Shown: positions 10,907 to 23,487, numbered from the stretch's first letter. The stretch: 64,000 nt of DNA from Ahaetulla prasina (GCF_028640845.1 NC_080548.1:8612314-8676313), one strand, 5' to 3'. Made by a program: numbers and translations. Notes: a model not told the origin generated them from the sequence alone.

Positions 10907-11451
10907 AAGAAAGCCCTTAGCTGTTACAAACAGTAGACATATTTTTTTTTACCATCAGAATTCTATTCCTCTCTCCCACCAACGGAGCCATTTTTCACAA
11001 TCATTTCTACTTCTTTAACCCAGATTCTTCCAGCTGAGCTCACTGAGGCACTAAGTCGCCATGGGACTTGTTTGGAAGTTACACCAAGGAGCAAATGGCT
11101 TTTTGGATAATGTAACACTTGAGAAATATTCCTTGTACTTCAAAGTCAGGAGAGACCAATACAAGTTGTCAACATCTGACTTCGTGTACAAAATAGAATC
11201 ACACAGAAATTCAGCCAGTTGCCTCTTGCCTCAAGCAGTGATGGGAGAATATCTCCATTCTTATAGAATTTGCTTGATTCTGAAACCGCAACAGGAAAAT
11301 AAATAGGTAACAAGCCTTTAACATCTCTACACAGAGAATCATGAGATGGGTGTTGACTTTTACTCTATCCTTATTTATTTAAACTGCATGTTGCAAATAT
11401 ATTGAGGAAAATGGGATTAAAAGGAGATGAGTGTGTTTTTAAAACTGGAAG
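10907..11451. repeat. Perfect 545-bp tandem duplication, unit 1
   Basis: Every position compared is identical to the sequence 545 bp downstream, with no indel. It contains an 81-codon open frame (11061-11306) without recognisable domains. The left boundary falls at GAAGAAA-like microhomology in a purine-rich tract. Confidence 0.95.
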
Positions 11452-11996
11452 AAGAAAGCCCTTAGCTGTTACAAACAGTAGACATATTTTTTTTTACCAT
11501 CAGAATTCTATTCCTCTCTCCCACCAACGGAGCCATTTTTCACAATCATTTCTACTTCTTTAACCCAGATTCTTCCAGCTGAGCTCACTGAGGCACTAAG
11601 TCGCCATGGGACTTGTTTGGAAGTTACACCAAGGAGCAAATGGCTTTTTGGATAATGTAACACTTGAGAAATATTCCTTGTACTTCAAAGTCAGGAGAGA
11701 CCAATACAAGTTGTCAACATCTGACTTCGTGTACAAAATAGAATCACACAGAAATTCAGCCAGTTGCCTCTTGCCTCAAGCAGTGATGGGAGAATATCTC
11801 CATTCTTATAGAATTTGCTTGATTCTGAAACCGCAACAGGAAAATAAATAGGTAACAAGCCTTTAACATCTCTACACAGAGAATCATGAGATGGGTGTTG
11901 ACTTTTACTCTATCCTTATTTATTTAAACTGCATGTTGCAAATATATTGAGGAAAATGGGATTAAAAGGAGATGAGTGTGTTTTTAAAACTGGAAG
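11452..11996. repeat. Perfect 545-bp tandem duplication, unit 2
   Basis: Second copy of the 545-bp unit; identity runs on to 12002, a few bases of junction microhomology. The 81-codon frame recurs at 11606-11851. Identity this high means a very recent duplication or an assembly artefact. Confidence 0.95.
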
Positions 11997-12002
11997 AAGA
12001 AA

Positions 12003-13073
12003 TATCAAAAATTTCTGCAATGCTGATAATACAGCTCTCGTTAACTAAAATGCAAATAATCTAAAAACTTTATTAATAAAAGTGAAGGCTCATAACTGGG
12101 GGAAAAAGGCTAGATTAAATATAAAGAATACCAAACTAATCGCAGTAAATATGATAATCATTCCTAAAATTGAACTTGCAGCATTTAACTAATAGATACT
12201 TTCTGCCTTTTAGGATTGAATATTAATTATAAGGGAGATAGCAGACAAGAAATAAGCAGCAGATTAGCACAATAGGATAGCAGGGAAAACTTTAGAAAAG
12301 ATTATCAGATATTGTGACATTTCTATACAATAATCAACACTGTACTAGCATGGTTTTCTCTGTGATGCTCTATGAATATAAAAGTTGATATGTAAGGAAA
12401 CATGATAGAAAGACTATTGACATTTTTTTAATTTTGGTGTTAGAAAAAACTCATGAAAATACCATAGATTACCGGGGTGGGGGGGGGGGAATGGCTCTTT
12501 AAAAAGATTAATCTTGAGTTCTCACTTGAAGTGTAAACAACCAGGCTCAAGCTATTATATTTTAGAGACATGGTGCAAAATTCCCTTAAGAAATCCATAA
12601 TGTTGAGAAAAGTAGAAGGAGGGATAAAAGAAGAACCAGCAGCAAGATGGATGGGATTGATTACAAGAGTAATGAGTGCTCCATGGATAGACCTAAAAGG
12701 TCAGTTTGAAAATAGATCATCCTTGAAAAGTTTATTCATGTGATTTCTAAAGAGTCAACACCCATTTGGCAGGACTTAATCACTTTAAAACATGCTGAAA
12801 AGTTGTAATATTTCTTCCTCTTTCAAAGCTACTAATCCAAAGTTTCCAAAAATGGGGAATATGATAAGAGAAATCAACTGGCTTTCTAAGAATAGATTGT
12901 CATCGTCTGATTAATTTCATTAAAAGTCTCAAGAAGTACAGTAACTGTACTAATAACACCATAGCACTGAACAAAATTAGTAGCATTTTTTAGCCCTTAT
13001 CAAGTGTGTAGAATCCAGACAATTCAGATAACTTCATAAAAGAAAAATGAAACCCCATTTTATAAGAACCTCC
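12003..13073. other. Intronic sequence without recognisable features
   Basis: AT-rich, with a G run at about 12474-12490. No exon or repeat signature recognised. Confidence 0.5.
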
Positions 13074-13081
13074 ATCTATGT

Positions 13082-13193
13082 CAGGGGTCCCCAAACTTGG
13101 CAGCTTTAAGACTTGTGGACTTCAACTCCCAGAATTCTCCAGCAAGCATAGTTTAAAGCTGTGTCTTAAAGCTGCCAAGTTTGAAGACCTCTT
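13082..13193. mobile_element. hAT-like group A foldback MITE (112 bp, internally deleted)
   Basis: Left arm intact (CAGGGGTCCCCAAACTTGGC and onward), right arm shortened. Flanked by ATCTATGT (13074-13081) and ATTTATGT (13194-13201), 7 of 8 identical. It lies about 88 bp past the CSMD exon donor in the sense of transcription. Confidence 0.85.
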
Positions 13194-13207
13194 ATTTATG
13201 TGTTTTA

Positions 13208-13570
<363 letters not shown>

Positions 13571-13614
13571 CTATTGGAGAATGATATCAAGCAGAATATA
13601 GTCTCTGGTACAGT

Positions 13615-13641
13615 TGTATAGCTTTGTATAACTTTGTATAG
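13615..13641. repeat. Short tandem repeat of TTTGTATA-like words
   Basis: About three imperfect copies of CTTTGTATA directly before the MITE half-copy. Confidence 0.7.
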
Positions 13642-13706
13642 CTGGCTGAGGAACTCTGGGAGTTGAAGTCCACAAGTCTTAAAGTTGCCAAGGTTGGAGA
13701 CCCCTG
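13641..13706. mobile_element. Right-arm half of a group A foldback MITE
   Basis: Matches only the right arm of the 135-bp element, from GCTGGCTGAGG to GACCCCTG; the left arm is missing. It lies about 140 bp before the CSMD exon acceptor in the sense of transcription. It is complementary to the left arm at 13082-13147 with only a few mismatches. Confidence 0.9.
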
Positions 13707-13714
13707 GTATAGAA

Positions 13715-13994
13715 GACCCTTAAATTCGGTTATTTCAAACCAATGTACAAGTTTAATTTCTTGACTTATTGTTATGTATTTTGGCTATTGTGAAATTCTG
13801 CAAAAGTGTTATTTGTCAAAAGAGAACAGCCAATATGGTATTCAAAAGAACATGCACAGTTTTCTTGTGGAAGCTAAACCAGTGTTCTTCATCTTAAAAT
13901 CTGAAGGAAAGATAATCTGTGGAAACATATCCTCTATCTATCTATGATTCTGATTATATATATAGTGATACAAGTACAAGTGGTATTTATATAC
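13715..13994. other. Intronic sequence without recognisable features
   Basis: Unremarkable, with short CTAT and TA words near 13930-13970. Confidence 0.45.
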
Positions 13995-14310
13995 GCCAAG
14001 CCACATTTAATCAATGTAATAATAATAAAGTATTGATAGAAATGGGCACTTTGGATGCAATGTCTAAACAACTAGATCACCAGCTGAACACCATTAGCAT
14101 TGACAAAGTCACCATCAGTCAATTGCAAAAAGCAGCTTTCTTGGGAGAGCATCCATCCTACAATGATACCATTAACCTATGAAACAACATCTGTCTACCC
14201 CAGGTCTTTGGGAAGGACTCAATAGGTATATAAAAATGCCAAATCCAGTCTAAATGCCTGGCTGACTGTGTAATTAAGTATAATAATAATAATAACAACA
14301 GCAAAAGAAA
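13995..14310 (+). mobile_element. LINE 3' end fragment with (AAT)n tail
   Basis: A coding-like stretch (GTLDAMSKQLDHQLNTISIDK, TISQLQKAAFLGEH) is followed by a short 3' region and an AATAATAAT tail. This layout is familiar from reptile LINEs, possibly of R4/Dong type. The clade is uncertain. Confidence 0.5.
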
Positions 14311-15490
14311 GGAACTAAACATTAAACATGCCTTAAAATAGAGATTGGTTACATGGAGAAAAATGCATTGACCTATCCCTGCCTAGGGTGCTGGTTGTAT
14401 GGGAAAGATGAAGTGTGAGAAGGGGTGGTAGAAAAGAGAGAAACTGTTCATCAAGCATGGAAGAAAAGGAGAGAAAGGGAAACAAAACCCAGAGAAAAGA
14501 GAAATAATGGTGCCAGTTCTCCCCACACTAGTAAACACTACTATAAACACCCCCTTTTAAAAAAAAATTACTTGGAACCCAAATAGTATTTGTCTTGAAG
14601 GGAAACCCATAGTTTGCTGCCTTTTGAAAGTGACTTAACTCCAGTTCTGTGGTTGGTTGCTGATATTCTGGGCTTCCTCCCTCATAGATCTTTGATGTCC
14701 ACATTGATCCCAAGAGGAGAGATTGTCTATAGCTGGATTATGCAAATGCCCATCTTTATTAGGATGGCTCCAGGGGGACTACAGAAGACTTAGTCATGCC
14801 ATTAAATCAAAGCAGCCAAAGGAAGCTACACTGTCTTTTACAACAGAAATGAATCAAGGGGACTGATACATCAGTAGCTTCCTGGGGGCCATTTGAGTTG
14901 GAAAAATCTTGGTTATGGCCCTATCTAGTTACATGATACATTAAGATATGTTACCTTGGACTAGGTCTGAGAAAGTCAGACTGAAATCTTCCTTTAAACA
15001 AAATGTTCAAATTGATTCTGGCTAGCCAACTTCACAGGGTAGCTGGCAAGATAAATTTGGTGGTGGGGAGAGGATTTATTCTAATTAATTCATCTTACTG
15101 CTTCATAATGTTATGTTAATGATTATGATAATTTTTTGTGTCAATCACTCCCACATGCTTATTATATACAGCATATTTTGAAATTCAGCATCAATTCTCT
15201 TTGACAGGAAATGAGTAAGAGAATCTGGCTACCAGAAAACAGTTTTCTCTCAGTACAACATGTGCCACTTTTGCCTGTTTTGGAGAGATATGGTTAAATT
15301 CCATGTACAAAACAGTACTTTAATTACCACTTAAAATAATAATAATGAAGGGGAAAAATAGTATTTTTGCTTTCAGCAATTGCTATTTCATACTGTCCAA
15401 GCATGTCCTTCATAACTTAGGCTCCTTTTGCCTAAGAGAACTTTGAGGTGAATTTAGAAGTCCCTTGTACACAAAATATATATGTTTAGA
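14311..15490. other. Intronic sequence without recognisable features
   Basis: No exon or clear transposon end recognised. A 61-codon minus frame at 14528-14713 has no signature. Confidence 0.5.
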
Positions 15491-15495
15491 AATAT

Positions 15496-15547
15496 GAAAC
15501 AAACAAACAAGCAAACAAACAAACAAACAAACAAGCAAGCAAACAAA
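15496..15547. repeat. (CAAA)n microsatellite
   Basis: About 13 units of AAAC with G-for-A substitutions giving AAGC units. Confidence 0.95.
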
Positions 15548-16014
15548 GCTTCAAAATGTGAAAGAAGGCAACAGAACTTCAAAAAGGCCAGACAATTAGT
15601 ATCAAGGGAAGAAATTAAGGTGCCTTCAAATTGGTTGAAACATAACCTTCTGAGGATAATTTGGAAGTTTGGACTTAACAATTGAGAAGTAAAGAATACA
15701 TTCTAATTAGTAAAAACTGTGGAGAAAGAAGGCACATTTTCTCCTTCCGTTTCAAAGGTCAAATTTATTTAAGGTGTTGGACCAGGGCTGGAAAGAAACC
15801 AGGTTCACTTCTCCACAGAAACTCCCAGTGACTTTGGACCAGTTCTCCTCTGTCAGGCTTGCTTCACTGAGGTATAGTTGTGGGAAGAATGTGGAAGAAG
15901 ATACCACTAAATATGCTGTCTTCAGCTCCTGAATAAAAGCTGGGAAATTTATCTAAATACTAGTTAAGCTAGAGCTCCTGGAAGGTGCTTTCAAATAATA
16001 ACTTCCCTCTTTGT

Positions 16015-16235
16015 AAGGGCCAGTAGGGTACAGTAGTGGAGGTACAGGGTTAAGACTAGGGAGACATAGGTTCAAGTCCACCTTCAGTCAGGGATACCCA
16101 TTAGCTAATTTTAAGGCCCGTCATTCTTTCAGCCCACAGCAGAGCTGCTATGAAGATAAAATGTGGAGAAATGTCTATAGTATGTAAATTGCCTTGAAGT
16201 CTTGGAAAAGAGGCAGGACAGAAATCTAGCTAATA
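16015..16235 (+). mobile_element. Old tRNA-derived SINE (MIR-like)
   Basis: A tRNA-like head with a B-box-like GGTTCAAGTCC at 16069-16079 is followed by a degraded body resembling the ...AGCCCA...GGATAAAATGTGG... region of reptilian MIR-type SINEs. It is too diverged for a firm subfamily. Confidence 0.5.
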
Positions 16236-16639
16236 AACTTCTATAACTCCAGGAAAACTTGGAGTTCATTTTCTCCAGGTTTCTTTGATAGACAATGGAG
16301 CTCCCTTTCACCCTGGCAACTTCCATCCTCCCATCAACTCCCATTCTCAAGGCTGTCAAAAAAACACAGTGGCAATGTAAGGGTACAGCAAGCAAAGACA
16401 GAGAAAGTAATCTGATTTTCCAACTTTTAATTTCAACCATCGGGAAATGTCAAAAAGACATGCAGATAGTAGCAATTTAGAAAGGCTCTGTCGCCACAGG
16501 GATTTCACAAGTCTGCCAGATGCAGGCAGTCTCCTAATTATGTGCTTCCAAGTTTGCTCTCCTTTGATATCCTAACACCAGCACAAACAACCAAGCTTCT
16601 ATATATTGAAGGGCTAATTTTATCCCAAGAATTAGTCTT

Positions 16640-17165
16640 ATCATTGAGAGTGCACTGACATACGGCATTCTTGCATGGTATGGGAGCAGCTCGGCAGTGG
16701 ACATAAAAACTCTACAGAGAATTATTAAAACTGCCCAGAATATCATCAGGCTCCAGCTACCAGCCCTGGATGACATCTTTGCATATCACTGTTTGAAGAA
16801 GTTGCACAACGTTCTCAGAGACTCTTCCCATCCTGCTTACAATCTTTTTGGACTGTTACCTTCTGGCAGAAGATACAGAACAATTAAAACTCAGACCACA
16901 CGTCTTCTGAATAGTTTTTAACCCAGAGCTATAATTGCACTCAACAATGAACTAAAGGGCCACTATCAGTGAGCTGTTGGACAGCATTGCTTGGTCTGTT
17001 GGGTGGATATTTTGGTGGTTTGGGGAGGGGGGAATTTTGGTGGGTGTGAGTGTGTCTGGGGATTTTTTATGTAAGTTGGATCTGGTCTCTGGGTGTTATG
17101 TGAATTTTATTGTATGGCTATACTGTGTATATACGTACAATGACAATAAACTTTATATATATAAA
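16640..17165 (+). mobile_element. Rex1-like LINE 3' end
   Basis: Encodes a decayed LINE tail: RIIKTAQNIIRLQLPALDD, LRDSSHPAYNLFGLLPSGRR and RTIKTQTTRLLNSF before a stop. The 3' region ends TACAATGACAATAAA plus a TA-rich tail. The same 3' end appears inverted at 50110-50460. The Rex1-like label rests on the remembered SSHP...LLPSGRR pattern. Confidence 0.7.
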
Positions 17166-17242
17166 AAACAACCAGCTTTTCTTTCTTTAACTTTAAAGAA
17201 ATCAGATGAGGCCAGATTACTCCTCTTTATAATTCTCTAGCC

Positions 17243-17739
17243 CAGGGGTCTCCAACCTTGGCAACTTTAAGACTTGTGGACTTCAACTCCCAGAATCCCT
17301 CAGCCAGCTTTGCTGGCTGAGGAATTCTGGGAGTTGAAGTCCACAAGTCTTAAAGTTGCCAAGGTTGGAGACCCATGTATTGCACCTTGACTCCCTTTCC
17401 CAGCCTGCCTCTACATCTGCCTTCCTTTGAATGGGGCTGTCCAAATTTGGCTTAGCTGGCTGGGAAAGGGAGTCATGGTCCAACACAGCAAAGCTGACTG
17501 AGGAATTCTGGGAGTTGAAGTCCACAAGTCTTAAAGTTGCCAAGGTTGGAGACCCATGTATTGCACCATGACTCCCTTTCCCAGCCTGCCTCTACGTCTG
17601 CCTTCCTTTGAATGGGGCTGTCCAAATTTGGCTTGGCTGGCTGGGAAAGGGAGTCATGGTCCAACACAGCAAAGCTGACTGAGGAATTCTGGGAGTTGAA
17701 GTCCACAAGTCTTAAAGTTGCTAAGTTTGGAGACCCCTG
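17243..17739. mobile_element. Composite hAT-like group A foldback with internal tandem duplication (497 bp)
   Basis: Starts CAGGGGTCTCC, ends GACCCCTG, and has a perfect 8-bp duplication CTCTAGCC at 17235-17242 and 17740-17747. Between the outer arms, a 181-bp unit is repeated: an arm copy plus a second inverted-repeat pair, TGACTCCCTTTCCCAGCC and GGCTGGGAAAGGGAGTCA. The units start near 17321 and 17502, and a third arm copy starts near 17683. The copies differ at only a few bases. Confidence 0.93.
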
Positions 17740-18419
17740 CTCTAGCCAGAGAATTGCTGCTAAGGATAATGGTAACATTTAGAGGGTGTGAATCCCTTGT
17801 GTGGCCACCAAGATTTATTCATTATGACATGTGTGAAGCCACAGCACTGTTTTTCAGACACAAGACCTATTTGAAGATCATGGGAACAAAACATGTAAGA
17901 GTTATCAAGAAGAGTCCACCTAGCCTCGCCTCTGAGATGCAGACACCAGCATACATCCTCACTTGGGCTGGTGCCTCCCAAATACATGGTCCTAATCAGT
18001 AACCCAACCAATCAATTTGCTCGTCGGGTGTTGATACATGAATATTCTTTTTTACACAACTCCCCTTTTGATCAACCAGTGTCGAGAAATGCAGAAATAA
18101 CATTGATGAAGGGATGCGAGAAGCGCTAACAGGTCTGTTAAGTGATAAAAAAAACATGAGAAAGTAGAATATTAGTTGGTTCTGGCAAAGCAGGGAGTGT
18201 AAAGCTGAAAATAACCCTCTCTTGATTCTAATGGATATAAATGGGGGGAGGCACAAAGGAAAATCCATCTGATTTTACAATTCTGTTATAATACCTGTCA
18301 ATAACACAGCAGAGTTCTAGATCCAGCCTGCCTTGAAAGGCTGACAGTTACTTAAAGAAAAGAATTAATCCCCACGGGGGATGAGTAAGAAAAGGGAATA
18401 ATGGCAATAATTGGAGAAC

Positions 18420-18560
18420 CAGTTGGATGTAGTGCTGAAGGTGATGGCCTAGAAATTAGGACAGTGAGTTTTTGTCCTCCCTTAGTGATGACAGCTGGAT
18501 GGGTGAGTTTGTGCCAGTTCCTCTCAGCTCAACTCACTTCTCAGGGTTAAAATGGAATGA
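18420..18560 (+). mobile_element. SINE fragment (MIR-like), degraded
   Basis: Resembles the body of the SINE at 28275-28470: the words GACAGCTGGATGGGTGA, CAGTTCCTCTCAGC and CAACTCACTTCTCAGGGTT occur in the expected order. No ends are defined. Confidence 0.4.
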
Positions 18561-18580
18561 AATAATTTATTTGGTCAATG

Positions 18581-19801
18581 ACCAGCAAAATTTGAAAAAA
18601 GACAATACTGCACGAAAGTAAAATCAAACAGGTAAGATAAAATACTGGCATAACAAGCAGCCGCCATAATAAAAATGTAATATATGCTATTATAATTGCA
18701 TGTTAACTACGTATGTAAGTATCGTTGTAAAATATTACAATTTTTTGAGCTAAAATGTATATATATCACCCAAAACAAGAGAACTTCTGACCATTGGCTA
18801 TGACCAATTAACCCATTTTATTGATAAAATCATTCATATTCCCTCAAGTATGGTAACTGAAGTAAAATCTGGCTATGTCTGGATTCTTTTTAAGATTGTT
18901 ACCTCCGAGGAAGTGGATAGGGTACTGTCTATGGATCCTCTCCCAAGCTCCTTCAGGGACTTGTGGGGAGGGTAGTTTTGAAAGGTTCCTATTTTCTTGT
19001 GGAATTGAAGGAGACTCTTGTCCATCCATTCCTTGAGACTCTCTCTGGGTTTAGAGCTATTAGACCCTTGCCATCTGATCTCCAAAGTTTTCTTTCTTTA
19101 GCAAAGTTTGTTTTTTTGTTTGTCACATTAGTTTTCCCACTCAGAAAAACTCCAAAATGTATTCAGATTAAAGACATAAAAGGTCAATACATTAATAAAA
19201 ACAATAAAAAGGGGAAAAGAGAGCCAAAAAGGTAGTCAACTGGCAGAGTAATAGCAAAACCAACATCTGGGGAAGAGCCAAGTGGGTCTATACGTTCATA
19301 ACTGTTCATAACCTCTAGACCAGCTTAAAAGACCCAATGGAATTCAAAGGAAGTCCGCATAGAGTACTTATAATCCAGATGAAAGGTACTAAGGCATGAG
19401 TGACCGTAAGTAAAGCCTCCTGATCCAGGAATAGGTAAAACGGTGCACAATCTGGATTTTTATAAATATGTACTGGCCTTCCTGGCCATAGCTGTTATCT
19501 ATTGTTAAAACAAGTAGCCTAAGTCCAAGAAGACCCCGCCCCCACCTCAAACTGTGTACCAGTTCCATCTTGAACTATGTGTGGCCCCATTCAGAACCAA
19601 AGAGGAAAAATCTTCAGGTTTGAGTAGTTTGTGAACTTAAAACCAATCGGTTTTGTCAGCGTTGAGGCTGCTCCTTCTCCTGCTCATCACAGCCTCCAAA
19701 CTCTGAGTCATGAATTTGATAGTATTGCTTGGCTGATTCCTTAATAGTCTGGAGGGTGATTTGGGACCACTAATACAGTGCTCTATTAAAAAGGGATTAT
19801 C
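18581..19801. other. Intronic sequence without recognisable features
   Basis: No exon or clear transposon end recognised; a few short open frames have no signature. Confidence 0.5.
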
Positions 19802-20124
19802 TACTGTATTTCTCCCAAAATAAGACCCTGTCTTATATTTTTGAACCCCAAAATAAGCGCTTGGAAGGTCTTATTATTTTGGGGCGGGTGGAGCAAGATG
19901 GGGATCCTCTTGCCATCTTACCTGATTTCTAGCTCTGACTCCCTAACCCTAACCAGAGGAAATGGTGGGGACAGGCTGTGCATGCAGTTTAATATTTTTG
20001 GGGAGGGCTTATTTTCAGGGAGAGCTTATTTTTTGGGGGGAGGATGGGTTATTTTAGCGCATGCGCTCAAAAGCCCAATTGGGCTTATTATCCAGGGAGG
20101 TCTTACTTTTGCGGAAACAGGGTA
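19802..20124. mobile_element. Non-autonomous DNA element with TA-type inverted ends (323 bp)
   Basis: Left end TACTGTATTTCTCCCAAAAT then AAGAC, and right end GTCTTACTTTTGCGG then AAACAGGGTA, are inverted copies. Inside are further AAAATAAGC / GGCTTATTTT words in both orientations. No transposase frame. Confidence 0.7.
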
Positions 20125-20981
20125 TATTTTTATCAGTCAGAGTTCAGACCCAAGCATGGGACTGAGATGCGGTGGTCATCCTGGTGGATGACCCATGTTG
20201 TGAATTGGATGGGAATACTGTGTCTGTACTATGTTGTTCAAATTTTCATCACCTTTCCATGCTGTCAACCGTGGTATTGTCCTAGAGTCCCATTTGCAGC
20301 TTTTTGGCACAAATCAAGAGATCAAACTTTATTACGTCTCTGATCCAAGATTCATTTAAAATAAACCCACACAGAATTTGAATTACAATGTAACATGCAT
20401 GATAAAAAGGCCTGTAGTCACATATAGTCTGCTATCAGCAATGCACAAATTCTGTAGCCTACAAGTATAAATTTTGTTAACACCAAGAAGTATCTTGGGA
20501 TCTTTATTTGCCAAAATAAATTGCACCTAGATTTTCTTTGTCCAATCAGAAATATGCTAAAAAGCGACATAACCTATCACAGATGTTTCAGTAGAAATTG
20601 CAGTATAGCAGGATATGATCTTGTGACTCAATGCTTCCATTTTTACAGGGACAAACCTTTTTAACATAAGGGATTTGGAAGGATTTGCCCTTCAACTCTG
20701 CTGATGGTAAGATGTTAATCAACATTGTAAAGGCTCTCCGAAGTTTATTGTTGTTTGGCCATTTATAATGGTGATTTAAAATGAAGTTTCTTCTGCCCCC
20801 AATTGAACTCTAAGTGATATCTTATTATAGTCTTTCTAATTCTAGATTAAGAATTCTTTAAGTGCTATCACTACCTGGTCTTTTCAGCATCTCACCTAGG
20901 AACCTCACATTATGTAACTTTGTTTTTTCTTGGCATTTTCCAGAAGGATAAGATGTAGCAGACTATGGAGCTGGAAATCAA
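20125..20981. other. Intronic sequence, possibly old LINE remains
   Basis: AT-rich. It may be a degraded part of the minus-strand LINE recognised to its right, but no coding similarity could be read. Confidence 0.35.
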
Positions 20982-21470
20982 GTTTTTTGCCAGTATTATT
21001 AGCCATACCCATATGTCAAATTTTTATAAAGGGGGCGTGATCAGCATCCACAGCGAAACAATGCTTTCTTCGGGGGCTCCCGAAGGATTGTCGATATCGC
21101 AGCCATCTGGGGGTCTTTTTTGACCGAAGCTGTCCTGTAGGGATGGTGAGCAAGAGAAGCACAGACTGGCAAGCACAGGGAAGTCACAAATTCTCTGGCT
21201 GGTCGGAAGAAGCCTCTCAACCGGACATCTGAGAAAGCAGCCAGGTTTTTTGCCAGGATTATTAGCCATACCCTTATTTCAATTTTTATAAACTCTGCTT
21301 CCAAACAAAGAGCACCATTAGGCATAGATAACTTTCTTGGAAAGCCAATCTGAACTTTTTCTAGTTCTTTGTAGTTCACATCTGGAAATAACTGTGCTCC
21401 ATAAGAGGAGCCCACCTTGGCTTCAAAAAGTTTCAAAGTAATAGGTATATATTGGGCTCCTCTGGGAAAA
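20982..21470 (-). mobile_element. LINE C-terminal remnant containing a 263-bp direct repeat
   Basis: The minus strand encodes a LINE-like tail with LFEAKVGSSYGAQLFPDVN, LEKVQIGFPRK and LCLEAEFIKIEIRVWL. The roughly 48-bp segment GTTTTTTGCCAGTATTATTA (20982) recurs 263 bp later (21245) with a few changes. The 215 bp between has no recognised identity. The LINE clade is unresolved. Confidence 0.5.
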
Positions 21471-23215
21471 AGAAAAAAAAAAGGATTACTGCCAAACTCT
21501 GAGCATTCAAAGCAATCAATCTAAGAGAAATTAGTACATTGCTTCCCTAATTGGTGTAGCTGTAGCAGAAACCCCAGGTATATAAAGCAGGGGACTAATT
21601 CAATTACTGTATGTGTCCTCTGGAGTTCCTTGCAAAATGCATGAACTTTATTTTCTCATAATTAACTTAAAGTTGGTTTTCCCTATGCTCCTATCTTGCC
21701 CAAGATGTACAGATCAAGCTTTCCAGAGGACATGTGAGCCACAGGGGTAGAGTGTGGTGGGATAAAAATCAAATACACACATGACTTACAAAATCCCCAC
21801 TGCTCTTTTATTTTCATCTGCTGTTGGAATTCCACTAACATGTCACAGGAAGGGCAAATGTTCAAGATTATGTGATGCAAACCAACCATTCATTTCAGCG
21901 TACTAACAGTAGCTGAAGACATTGTTATGCTATCATGGAAAATGGTATAGGGGAAAAAAAGCCCTAACAGAGTACCATAATATATTTCAATTCAATACAC
22001 TCAAATTATTTTATATTCATGGTCTTAGCAAAGAAGCATTTTCAAATGGATATGTCCAAAAGAAGAATGGTTTGCTGCAGAGCACGGGGGAGAGGATATG
22101 ATTCCTTCCCCAGATCTGACAACCAGGAAGGCAAAATATTCTCCATCACAATAATAGGTGTGAGCTTAGATTATATTGGACAATAATGAGAGTAGTCAGA
22201 AGGTACGGGAAAGAAATGAAGGAGCTGCAGGAGGTTTCATTCACGTTCAATAATCTGGAAGGGATTGGTAGCTGCTGTTTGATCATCCAGCTTCAATTTA
22301 AAATTTCACATTTCAAAAAAGAGGTTCACAAATGATTGTTTGCCTCTGTTTTGTTAGAAAACTGTTTATATTTTTGCAAATCCCATGTCAGAATCTAGGT
22401 ATCCTATTAGCTGTGCACCCAACTTGCATGCAAGACTCAAAGCAAATGTTGGCGTTTTCCTTCATAATCCTCCAAGTATTCTGAGTTCAGAAAACTTCAG
22501 TTAACGAAGCTTTCTCTCTCATACACATACACAAGCACACAATAACTAAATGAAGTTTTCTTTTTTAAAGAGAAGCTTTTATTAAGGCCTTTCTCCTCAG
22601 CATTTATAACTTCCTTTGTCTTAACTAATCTCTTAATACTCTTGCAAATTAGAGTTTCAATTTTTCCCTAGAAATCATCCAAATTCTCTATCATGAAAAC
22701 ACTAAAAAAAAGGCCAGTAATCTTTTTGGAGCAATGAAATATAACACTCCCACAATGGAAACAGAACATCCTTTATTGAGCATTAACTCACTATCTTGCT
22801 AAACATGGGTAAACATGATTCATGCCACACTGAAGACCTTGGCAAAAATTCAACAATCCCTTTGTTAGACATCACATTACCAATGTAAATGGGTGTGGCT
22901 AGATTGCTTTAGTTCTGAAGAGGAGGACAGGAAGAGGATTGAGAGGAAAAATAAATGTGGCAACAGTTGCTTGGCAACTACAAGACATATCCTTTACAAG
23001 TGGTTGAGGAGTATTACTGCTGTGGCAGATGTACATAGCCTCTTCCTCATTGTTGGACTCTTTCCAAGGTGCAGAAAACTTCAAAAAGGGACCAGGCAGA
23101 AACAGCGATGATCATCACAATGACAACGTAGATTTTTTTTAATTTTATTTTTTTGCTGATCAGGTCAGAAGAAAGTCTAATAGAAAGACCTGTAGTGTTA
23201 ATTGGGAACAGATTA
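21471..23215. other. Intronic sequence without recognisable features
   Basis: No exon, RNA gene or repeat end identified across this stretch. Confidence 0.5.
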
Positions 23216-23223
23216 GTTTTAAC

Positions 23224-23359
23224 CAGTGGTGGGATTAGCCAGTTCGCACCACTTTGGGAGAACCAGTTGTTAACTTTCTGAGCAGTTTGGCAAACTGGTT
23301 ATTGGAAGAAATCGTTAGGGCACAGAACCGGTTGTTAAATTACTTGAATCCCACTGCTG
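23224..23359. mobile_element. hAT-like group B MITE (136 bp)
   Basis: Starts CAGTGGTGGGATTA, ends TGAATCCCACTGCTG, and is flanked by a perfect 8-bp duplication GTTTTAAC (23216-23223 and 23360-23367). The body contains GGTTGTTAACTTTC-like and GGTTGTTAAATTA words shared with copies at 33927 and 56251. Confidence 0.93.
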
Positions 23360-23487
23360 GTTTTAACTATAATTGTCTGAACCAAAACTTCAGTTTTGGA
23401 AAGTTAGAAAAATCAAACATTTCAATCCTGGGCTTACTCTAATTTAGCTTGGTTCCTTCCAGAGGTTTTGGACCACCCACATATCTT

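Noticed and set aside
11061..11306. 81-codon open frame repeated identically at 11606-11851, as a possible duplicated gene
   Set aside because: The identity is explained by the 545-bp tandem duplication of ordinary sequence. No domain, signal peptide, splice context or codon pattern supports coding function.
19940..19960. CCCTAACCCTAACC as an interstitial telomere repeat
   Set aside because: Only two units, inside a DNA-transposon-like element; not a telomeric array.
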